Assembly: GCA_024760905.1 (NCBI GenBank)
Contig: CM045751.1
Coordinates: 11,506,001 to 11,570,000, forward strand
Length of the DNA stretch: 64,000 nt
From: Plotosus lineatus
Lineage: Eukaryota > Chordata > Actinopteri > Siluriformes > Plotosidae
Direction of reading: 5' to 3'
A program made the position numbers and the translations under genes. A model generated the notes under the pieces. The model ran no database searches and was not told the origin of the DNA. It saw nothing but the letters and a program-made list of their open reading frames with translations. Of the stretch, positions 43,816 through 55,600 are shown in pieces (positions within the stretch are counted from its first letter, which is position 1; every line of letters begins with the position of its first letter).

Positions 43816-45050
43816 ATGCCTTTCCGAAGGCAACTTGTCATTTTTTGTTGGATTTCAGTGACTTCTTTCGTACTATCTGATCAAGCCTTAACTGTGAACA
43901 AGGACCAAGATGTATCAGGCAACCAAGTTATCAACAAAGCTACTTTTCAGGATGTGTCATATGAATTGGTCGCAGAGCCCCAGTCATGGGGAGAAGCCAC
44001 TGAAGCCTGCATGATTCGAGATGGGAAGCTTCTGAAGTATCTGGATTGTGAAATCATGGATTTCTTATCCCAAGAGTTCATGGCTCTACAGAACGAGGCT
44101 TTAGGATGGTGGATCGGTGAGGACTTGACAGAAATTTACAAAAAGTGTATTTCACACGGTGAGTAGAAAAAAAATCCATCCTTTCAAGTCACTGCTACTC
44201 TTGTCCCCAAAATGATTCAATGTACAGAATAGCCTTAAAGTTTAATTGTAAATATGGTAAGATTTAATTTAAATGTTTGGTAATGTTTTAAGTTCTTTTT
44301 TTTTTTCTCAGGCACGATATGATAATGGTAGGCTAATAAAAATAGAAAATAATTACTGGCTCAAGAAATGCATTCCTGTGTTGAGATTTCTTTGAAAATT
44401 CCTGTGGTCTGTTGTCTATTATTTAATTTTAAAGCTAATTAACACATCAAAATGAATGTTATTTTCACTAATTCGTTCATTTTCTGAACTATTTAATCCT
44501 AATTAGGATCATGGAGGCTAGGTGCTCATCTCAGCCGACTCTGGGTGAGGGCGGGGCATAGTCAGGACAGCTTGCCAGGTCATCGCAGGGCCGAAATTTT
44601 ATTTTTAAATGCCAAGAAAACAAATGAATATAGTTGGTTTGGGTTTGGTTTAGTCGTACAGGGTTGTGCATTCAGACTGGGAATTTTAATAGCTCAGGGA
44701 TTGTTCTCTCATGCTAAGAGCAAGTGAGTCAAATAAGAAACTGGAGAAAAAAATAAAGACTACATTTGTCATTCTCGGAAAGGCTTCTAAACATATCCTC
44801 ATTCTCTTCTTTATTTTGATCATGTGGTTCAAATGAGGTGTTATTTTGATTCTGATTATAATCTCACTATTTACTTAAATCATCTTCATTCATTACAAAT
44901 ATTAATTAATCAAAAAAACTGTATCAGTTGGTACTGAAATGTGTGACCTTGACCGTTTAAATTTTCTGCAGATTTAGAAAAAATAGTTTTTCCCATTTTT
45001 TAATGTATGAGGCCGATATGCATTAAAGCCTGATAGATTCCTTGGAGAAG

Positions 45051-45084
<34 letters not shown>

Positions 45085-48000
45085 TTACCAGTTATACTAC
45101 TCAAAAAGTCAGTGTAACATGGACAGTATGAACAGCCTTCTATTCACTAATAATCGCTTTAGATAATAATTGTGTAATTAGTAACAATGCACCAGTTGAT
45201 AGTGCTTGACATGTTCAATTTTCTTTATTATCTAATGTCAATAAATGCCAATCCATCAGTGATCAGTGGGAGCACAGGATACACAATGTAACATGGACAG
45301 GAAAAGTTATGTGATCCCATTTTAAGTCTGGTGCTTATTTACCAATTTTGCCACGCACATGCAAATTCCTTGGTTCATGGTGCCTGTGCTCCAATTCATG
45401 TGGTTATTGGACCTGTGGAGACCTCAGCAGAGGCTCATCAGGACATGAAAATAATGAGGTCTTTCTCTTCTCACAAAATTGAGCATGAAAAAGGTATAAA
45501 CTAGAAGTATTTGAATTATTTCAAAAACTGTTTTCACCATGCATACATATATTGATATATTATCTCCCAGGCATGTACTAGAGATTTTGATGCATTTATT
45601 ATCAAATAATCTAGGACACGGCGATATTTATTCAATTTTGAAGTTGGGCAGTTGGAAAATATACTAGTTTAGTAATCAGACCTATATCTAAATATATACA
45701 GGGATCCCTCTCTGTTTCGCGCTTCAATTCATGCGGCTTTAGTGCATCACGTATTTTTTTAATATTCACCGAATTAAAAAAATAAGGGAATTAAGGAAAA
45801 ATAGGGGGAAAAGTTAAGAAAAATGATACAAAAACAAGGCCAATTATGAAAAAAAAAGCCCCTAAACAAACAAAAAACAACCCAAAATCTCCCATCAAAA
45901 CTAGTTATTATTGCTGTGAGGTGCACATCTGAGTGCACGCGTGTGCGTCTTTATGTGTAGTTATATTTTATTTACATCTTATGCATTATTTTTGAATATT
46001 TAATTGTTATTATAAGAATTTATAGCATTTAATTTGTATTTATGGATATTATATACACATATACATGTACGTATACGTCGGGGGGGGGGGGGGGGCTGAT
46101 CCTACGTCGCGGATTTCAGTGGTCATATGGGTATATAGAGGGATCCTTCACTTTTGGCAGTTAATTGGGTGATATAATTATTAATTATTGTTCTTATTAA
46201 TCATGAAAATACATTTTGTAGTGATATGTATATGGTAATTTTTTATTCATTATAAAATGATGTAATTATATTTTATGAATTTAAACATCTTAGTTTTATA
46301 GTTCAATGCAAATGTTTGCACCCTTTTTTTCCTTTCAGTGAAAACCAGGTGCTTTGCTTTCATGCTTTGCTTTCGCTGTCATCTCAAAACAACAGAATTG
46401 TAGATTGACATGAGATTTTGATTTTGCAATACATTTATATATACAATCCTCAGTCCAAAGTTATTTGAAAAAAGCAATGCAACTACATACTTGATTTATT
46501 GTTACACAATGTCAGGAAAAATATGGGCACTGTTGTGAAAAAGTACATAATTTTATCAATTTGGTCATTTTGTAATTATTAAATGATTATTAGAGTACAG
46601 TATTTCTGATCAATCAGAAAAATGTATTGGGACATTATATTTATAATACGTCATTATACACACCCAGTTTAGGTGATAATAAAAGCACATGGTGGCGAAG
46701 TGGTTAGCACTTCTGCCTCACATCAAGAAGGCATCGATTCGAATCCAGGCCTGGGCGTTTCTGTGTGGAGTTTGCATGTTCTTCCCATGCTTGCATGGAT
46801 TTCCTCCGGGCACTCCGGTTTCCTCCCACAATCCAAAAAACATGCACAGAGGGTTAATTGGCTAAATAATCAGCGGAGAGGGCTTCATTAAGTTGGCTAA
46901 CTTGTGCCCAATCCCTTTCTTCAATGAATAAAATATATTTCAATCAATCAATCAATAAAAACACAGAAAAAAAACTTTTTAAATTTTATTTTAAATGTAC
47001 ACAAGTCTTTTTTTTTTGTTGTTACTATACTAAATCTGTTCAGAATCCCCTTACATTTGAGGAGTCCATTTGCAAAATCTGCTCAGACAAGTTGGTCAAT
47101 TTTTAGAAAATATGGGACATTTTTTGTAGGCATAGAAACTATATTCAACATGCCTATATATTTTCAAGATGCCTGTTTACACTATTTGGAAACTATTAGC
47201 CTTGCAGACATGATCCATGAGGACATACAGAGTGCCTGAAAAAGAGCCAAAGGAAAATAATATTTTTCAGAACCTGACTTGAGGATTTGCAGGTGGAACT
47301 CTCAATTTCCTGTTAATTTTACTTTAGTTTTTAGTATATACTGAATACAGTGCTTTAAGATGAAATTAATAAGAAGAATTAAGGACTGAAATATATTTCT
47401 TATTTATGACATATCACTAATATAAGAGTAAATGTTGTATTTCTATATGCAGAAATGCCCACTGCTCCACCTGCTGATGAACCTAGTTCACATGTTTGCA
47501 CCTATATGACAATGAACCCATTCCAGCTGGTGAACACACCCTACTGCAACATGACCTTGGGTTACCTCTGTACTCAAGGTAAAAAAGAAAAAAAGAATTT
47601 ACATGACACTTTTTGCATGTATCCTGAATTACTGCTGTGTAACACAAGGCTTCAGTTCTTTGTATTAAACCAAAAATGTATAATGTTGGTCTTGTTCTTA
47701 CAGATTCACAAGCAGCTGAAGCACCTGAAGCAGCTGAAGATGAAGAAGATGAAGATGAAGAAGATGAACACAAACGAGAGCAGAGGAGCATTCGAGTTCG
47801 GAGAAACACAGATAGCACAAGTAAATCTATCAGCTAAGAATATGTGAGTATATATTCATCGAACAGATATGTTAACATTTGTTTTGTTTTATTTTTAGTA
47901 ACAGAGCTCTTAGGGGTGATGGATTCATCATCAGACCTGGAGTCCCTTTTTGCGGTCAGTGGTCTTTTAAATATAGTTTAACATATACCGGTGAGGCAAT

Positions 48001-48398
48001 TGCAAAGATTTTGGGGCATTTATTTTGTGTTGTATTTTTCAGCCTGCAAAGGAAATATTATATAAAATGTCACATTTTCCAGTGGAAATGCCACATGATT
48101 CAAAGGTAACATGTCTTCAAATACTCTGAGTAATTTAATTCTATAAAAACAAAAACCCTCTTTAATTTTTCTTTCTGTGTCAGTTAGAACAATTAATAAA
48201 TTTTTTAAAAATCTGACTTTTCCTTCTTTTTTTCAATTCACAGAAGCAATACATGACTCATATACTAGATACCCTAAAGGCAGTGAAGGATATAGATGAG
48301 CCTTCTCAGAACCTCACTATCAATTGTACTGTTGGCATTATTTTGCACACCATAGAACAGTGTGACCCAGAAGACAGCCCACAAAATGTAAGCAAATA

Positions 48399-48441
<43 letters not shown>

Positions 48442-48478
48442 TATGACACATTACATTTTATAACCTCCAATATGTGCT

Positions 48479-48538
<60 letters not shown>

Positions 48539-51500
48539 TTTGCATCACACAGCTTGAGGAGCTGATTATTCTGGCTGTCGAGATTTATCAGCAAATAAAT
48601 ATACTTACAGGTCTAAACGTGGGTGAGGCTTACTCCTGGCACTTTATATCTGGCTCGCTTTTTGCCACCAAGTATGTATATTTTCGGATTTATACTTTGT
48701 AATTAAAACTAAAACGAAAATGTTAACCTATAAATTAGACTTGTAAACCTGTACATTTTGATTTGTAATAAATTGCAGTCAGGTTTTCATGTATGCATTC
48801 AATAAGTATGTCATATATACTTTCAAGTACAAAAAAATTTACCATTTAACATTTTTCATCATCATTTAACATTTTTGTCACAATTTACTCAAGATTAAAA
48901 TTGCTCACTTACACGAACCTTCATGACATCCTACATAAACCTACACAAGCATGCATGTAGGCTTTTTTCAATACATGCCAGCTTACATAAGAAGGAATTC
49001 TTAAATTTTTATTTTGGTCCTGATACCTGTTTAATGTTTTCATAATAGTTTCTAAGGGTGCCACAGCAAATCACCTGCCTCCATTTTCATGGAAGTCATA
49101 TGAATGATTTGCATGTTTGATTTGGTATAGGTTTTTACGTCGGATGCTCTTCCTGACACAACCCTTTAGCAAGGGGCAGAAACACACTGACGGCTTCGCA
49201 GCTACTCTTGACGAAAGTCAGCAATGATTCTTTTACATGAACCTCTCGCCATAGACAGTGACAGACATGGCCGGCCTTTGATAACCCAGTTAGCTGCACT
49301 GGGAGGGCAGTGGCAACCTTGTGGGGCTCTAGGATCAGCGATTCAGCACATTTACCACCAGGCCACCACTGCCCTAAACCTATACTGTATAACTGTTTCT
49401 AATTACTTATTCCAGTTAATGTCATCTGACTTGAATCTCCTTTAATTTTGTACTTTTTAGTGCCCTTTATGTCAGCTGGTATAAACTTACAGAGCCGTGT
49501 ATGAATTCTTGTTCCAGAAATCATTAGCTTACATTAATACTTCATTTGTTACTTAATATTTAGTGTTCATATTAAGGCTACAGACTTGTAAAAGACCTAC
49601 CACTGGTAGAAGTGTCTTGTAACGCAGCTGGTAGAAACCTTTATGAACAGTCTCTAACAACAGTTACTGCTGAAACCTGTTTGGTAAAAACTTTAATGAG
49701 TGTTTGTGTAGGCCGATATCGGTTTTCATGAAACGTTTATGTAGTGGTTATGAAGCATTGGAGCATTACCATATATTCGCCTGCTAATGAACAATATTAA
49801 AAAAAAACAAACATGGATGTGATTTGTGTCTTTTTCGGTCTTTTACAGGCAAGATCCAGAAAATCTGGAAAATTTGACTTTGGGGAGTGCTGATACGGCT
49901 TCTATTGTTTTACCCTCATTTCAAACTTTAGAGTCACAGCTGCCATCTGGTCCTGTCAGTGTACAGGTTAGTTCAGCCAACCACAAGCCTTTACTGTCAT
50001 GATTGTATATGTAAGTAGAATATAGTGCAAATTTTGTGCCATCTGCTGACGATATGGTGGGACCTAATACTTAACCCTCAGTTTAATGTAGTCATTTTCT
50101 GCCGTTTACCTTCATTTTATCATGTTTGTTTTTGTTCTTTACTTTCCAGCTTTTCAGTTATAAAACCAATCCATTGAGTGATCAATCAAACTACAGCATT
50201 AGCGGCACTGTTTGCAGCCTGTCACTCTCAGACGAGTCATCTAATATCAAACTCAAGGGTCTCTCAAGTTATATCGAAGTAAGTTCACATTAACTTTTTT
50301 GCCATATCTCTAAATTTGCATAATAAACCGCATTAACACTTTGAGAAAAATTACAAACATGATTACATTAACTGCAGCTGCACATGTGAACTTATGTAAG
50401 CATGACATGTGAACAATGCAAGTAATCATAAGAAAAAATGAAAAGAAATTGATAATTAAAAACCAATCAGATCATATTAATCACTCATTTGTAGAAGCAT
50501 GAAAATGAATCATGAAAAATAAATCATGGGATTCATATGTGAAAATTAATGAATCATGTGAAAATTGACTCATGTGAAAGAATTCATATAAAATACATTA
50601 ATAATAACTAAACTGAAACATTTGAAGAGATTACATGCGGCAACCATGTGCAAAAGCATCTGAGAAACAAACGAATCATGTAAAAAGGGGATTGTGTGAA
50701 AAATGTCCATGGAAAAAAAATCTGATAATCTTTGAAGTCTCTTGTGTAAATACAGACGCTCCCCAACTTACATTCATCCGTTTTATGTTTTTTCGATTTT
50801 ACTTTTATTTATTTTTTTTTTTTAAAAGTCAAATTTTGAGTTTAGATGTACCTACGTAGTACGCTGGCGTAATGACACAATGACACAATGATGCTGCGTC
50901 CATTGTTTACAAACGACTGAAATGTGCCCCTCCTTCTTTCCAGTTCAGTTATATATATATATATATATCGTTTTATCAGTTGTATAGCGTGTTACCCTTG
51001 TGTTAAGACGTCGTCTCTGTGATCTTTGTGTTTACACTGTTTTGTGGACTTTTGTAACCCTAAGCAAATATGGTTGGTCAGAAGTGTAAGCCTACTAGCA
51101 TGGGTACAAGTCTCATACACAGAGATGAATTAACTATCTGCTCGGATCGGAGCAATCTACCATGCATACTCAGTTAAGCAAAGAGAGTTATAAAATGAAT
51201 GAAAACCTGAATCCAGAAAAGAAAGAACTCTCTGCTCTGCTGGTGAGTCACATCAGTGCAAGCTGAGTTCTAAACGACTTCAACGCCGCCCTTGCGCACT
51301 TGAAAGACCGGAAGTCCGTATAACCCACAACAAGTACACTACTTCCGCAAGTACATTACTTTCAGTATTGAGCGCTTCACATTTTGATTGGCTGTTTTAA
51401 GCTTCATGTAAAGTGACTCGGTATAAATAAGTGACTTATTTGAAATTAATGTTGATATCATTTGATATATTTAATATTATTTTACAATGTTATCTTTATA

Positions 51501-52608
51501 ATAATTGATTTAGGGGTGTTTTATGAGATATGATAATGGTATTTATGGCTGTATAGTACAGTATGAGCGTCATACGTGACACGTCATACGTCATACATCA
51601 CTGTAACAACTTACGTTCACTTACGTTCGGCCGTCCGGAACCAATTAAAACCGTAAGTCGGGGAGCGTCTGTATTCCATATGAATCCTGTATTGGCAGTA
51701 ATATCGCAGCATTATTTAATCATGTGAATGGTGAATTGATATAACAAATTCTTCTCTCATCTCTGTGCAGGTATTTCTGCCACGTCCTGATGCCCCTGAA
51801 CCAATATTTTCAGACATAGCTTTGAAGTTTGGATATGGTGTCATTACGAGCTTCAACATCACTGATTCAAACTCAACTGTCATTGTTACTGCAATACCGG
51901 ATAAAAATGTCTCGATTCAGATGATCCTGTCTCCCACTTACAAATCTAACAATAACAGTCAAAAAGTCATCTTGAATGGCAAAGGTAAATAGTGTTCAGA
52001 ACAAAAAATAAAATTAATACATCAACATTTATATAAAGCGATATTAGAGTTGAAGAGTAGAGCCGGTGGCGTAGTGGTTAGGGTGCTGCGCTCATGATCA
52101 GGAGGTTGTGTGTTCAAATCCCATTTAGACCCTCACTGTGCTAAGACCCCAGGGCAAGGTCTCAACCACAAGTTCTGTTCACCCAGCAGTATAAATGGGT
52201 GCCAGTAAAAATATACTGGGAAGGTAACCTGCGATGGGCTAGCATCCCATCCAGGAAAACTTGAACTCCTAGTCGCTTCATGCAATGGAAACTGGGGATA
52301 AGCACCGTCCCAATGAGTCACTATGGCTCAGGTATAAAAAGCCCAAAAAAAAGATAGTCAAGGAGTTTGAGTTCAAAGACAGATCAGTACAGTTGTTTTA
52401 TTTATGAGGAAAAACTATTTAAGTACATTTACAATGAAAAATAAACACAGCATCAGGTAGCTTTCAAAAACATATTTAGTACAGTACCTTTAAAATAAAG
52501 CTTCTGGAAAAAGTTGCTTTTCTCATAATTAAATCAATTTGACTTGTTTGTTTTTGGATCGGTTTTTGAACTCAAATTATTCAGTTTAACCATCGGCTCA
52601 GATGCTAA

Positions 52609-52639
<31 letters not shown>

Positions 52640-55600
52640 AAAAATAAAAATCTGGAGAAGTAAATTTTGGTTTAATACCCAATAAATTGTTTCAAGGTAT
52701 AGGACTACAGTATACAGGGATACCTCACTTTCCACAGTTAATTCAGACCAAGATCCTCCCGCGACCACCAAATTCCGCGAAGTAGAGTCAAACCCCCCCC
52801 CAACCAATTAAATTCATATTCAATGCTATAAATGCTTATAAAAAAAATTATATAAATATATATAATGCGTGTTCATGCACTCAGATGCGCAACACACAAA
52901 ATGTAAGTAGTTTTGATGGCAGGTTTCGGGTTGTTTCTGGTTTTGTGTTTGTTTAGGGTTTTTTGTTTTTGCTTTTTGCATAATTGGCCTTGTTTTTGTG
53001 GCATTTTCCTTAACCTTTTCTCCTATTCTTCCTTAAGTCCCTTAATTTTTAATTCAATGAATATTTAAAAAATAATAATAATAATAATTTATATTTGTAT
53101 TTTTATTTCCTTTTTTGTTTCTGTGTTCTCACTGCTACACATGAAGCCGATAATTATCGCTGGATTATCCACCCCGAGATGTTGAACGCGACTAGCAAGA
53201 CCATGTACGTGAATATCACACTGTACAACTACACATCAAGCGTTCCAGTGTCGGTCAATATCTCGCTCATGAATTTTAAGTGTGTGTACTGGGATGTAGA
53301 CCTGAACGATTGGAGCAGCGAAGGATGCCTGGTAAGTGCATATAGAATTCTACAGGATAACAGATTGAGTAAGAATAGAATTAAATAACATTTCATGTGC
53401 CTTTTCTGTGTGCCCTCAATCACACAGGTTGGTCCTCGCTCAACACCAAAATTAACCCAGTGCTTATGTAACCACAACACGTTCTACGGGAGCTCCTTCT
53501 TCGTCATGCCCAATCCATTAGATCTGTCACAAACAGGTGCGCTCTTTGCCACCATTAACAAAAACTATGTGGTCGCCGCTCTCCTTGGTGCTTTCTACTT
53601 CCTCTATCTGGTCGTTGTGGCATGGGCATGGTATGCCGACAAAAAGGCTCTGAGAACGGTACAGACCACTTCTATCCTTGTATGATCTGAAATGATGATA
53701 ATGCTAATATGACAAAAAGTAAGAGAAATAATCCTTTACTTTTTGCATTTTTTCAGCGCAAGGTAATGCTGCTGGAGGACAATCATCCATGTGCTCATTA
53801 CAACTACATGCTAAATGTACAAACAGGAAACCGGAAGAATGCTGGAACCTCGGCAAAGGTATGTGCAAAGGTGTTTGTCATGTCATGTCATGTCATGTCA
53901 TGACGTGGACAGTTTGTCATGTGACGTCATGTCATGTTCCTTTACTTATCCCTTTAATCACAAAAGATCTAATCTGTAGATTAAGGGGACTTTTTTATTA
54001 TAAGCAAATTATTTGAAGCCAGTCTTTCTATATGAATGTCCTATAAATAATACAATAAGTAAATGCCTTAATTACAGTTGTATTAAAAATTCTTAAAGTG
54101 CCATGCAAGTGATAGAAAAATAAACGTTGTATGACTTCATTTTGCTACAGGAAGCTAAAACGAAGCTTTGCATGTTAGTTTAGTATGTATGTGTATGTTT
54201 GTGTTTTGGACAGGTTATGATGACTCTAGAGGGTACTGATGGAGAGAGTGAGGTCCACCATCTAGCTTACCCAGACCAGCCTGCATTTGAAAAAGGAGGA
54301 GGAGACATTTTCATGCTTTGCACTCCATTCTCTCTGGGAGAGCTGCAGAACATCAAGTTGTGGCATGACAACACAGGAGGAAATCCAGACTGGTGAACAT
54401 GTGTTCTTGCCTCTTTTCAGACAAGGTTTTACTTAATAAGTATATACACTTGTATGCCATGTCACCTAGGAAATAAGTCTGGGGGTACGTTACAATAGAT
54501 TGTACTTTGAAGGACAGAAATGGACTTCTTTTTAGGGGAGAAAATTACAAAGCAATTTGGTATCGTCCTTTCATCTTTTACTAATGTGGTTATTGACAGA
54601 CAAAATCAAGCTATAAACTAAAGCGAATTGTCTCCTATCAGGTTTGTGCAGAAGGTGATAGTGCAGGACATGCAGACTCGACAGCTCTGGCACTTCCTGT
54701 GCAATACCTGGATAAAAGGCAGTGGTGACACCCCTTGTAAAAGAACCTTCAATCCAGCAAAGAAGAACGAGATCACCAGTTTTGGGTACTGTGATAAATG
54801 ACATAAAATTAAGTTATTGTTTAAAAAAAATCTAACACTCAAAGTTTGTTACTGCTTCAGAAAGTTCTCTGCAGAATTTTGAAGAGATTTGCTGGACTAA
54901 AGAACTATGTTATGTTATATAGAGGATTTATACTACGCTTTATCCATACTGAATATTATGCTCAAAGTGCACTGGGTAGTGTTCGGTTAATGATGACATG
55001 AAATTTGGTTTTTGTGCTCCGGGCATCTGTCGCCACTGTTATTGAGTTGTTCTATCCTTTGATGCTGAGTGCCAAGCAGGAAGCAACTGCCAAATTTTAA
55101 CGTCTTATGGTATGATATGGCCGGATTTGAACTCCGATGATAAAGCTCTACCAACTGAGATAAATCCCCATAACTACAGAATCACTAAAAGAATAGTTGT
55201 AATTTTGTGCTCATATCATAAGCATGCGGTTTAATATACAGTATACGGCTCCTCTAATACATAGTTCTGAATGATCAATTATGATCTTCAGCTGTCTGGT
55301 AGTTATTTTTAACCGACCGTTGCTCTGCATAACAGAAATTAAAATTGAATAAATAATTTTCAAAACATTATTCTAGAAGCAGTTATACAGTACAAGCATT
55401 ATATAGCAGTATACAAGCTGTATAATATAGATGCAACCATTTATTAATAAGAAATCCTTGTCGGGTGATAGAAAACATGTCAAATGTGCATCAAGGTCTT
55501 GATCCCTCCATCCACTTTTGTGATTATGACCAGCTTGCTGTACATTTTTACTCACTTATTCTGATTTCTGTTCTGACTTATGTTCTTGATGGTTCTTTAG

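Larger units (their letters stand above)
43816..47578 (+). other. pkd1l3: PKD1L3 signal peptide and C-type lectin domain (exons 1-2)
   Basis: Exon 1 gives a leader (RRQLVIFCWISVTSFVL) and the first half of the lectin fold: SWGEATEAC.., the WWIGEDL core (the WIGL position) and KKCISH. Exon 2 supplies the other half with VCTYMTM and YCNMTLGYLC. Six cysteines are spaced as in long-form lectin folds. The calcium-binding EPN/QPD and WND motifs are not seen, so sugar binding is doubtful. Confidence 0.7.

Noticed and set aside
46290..46640. Possible Tc1/mariner MITE starting GCAAATGTTTGCACCC
   Set aside because: Only one end-like phrase was seen; no inverted partner or flank was found.
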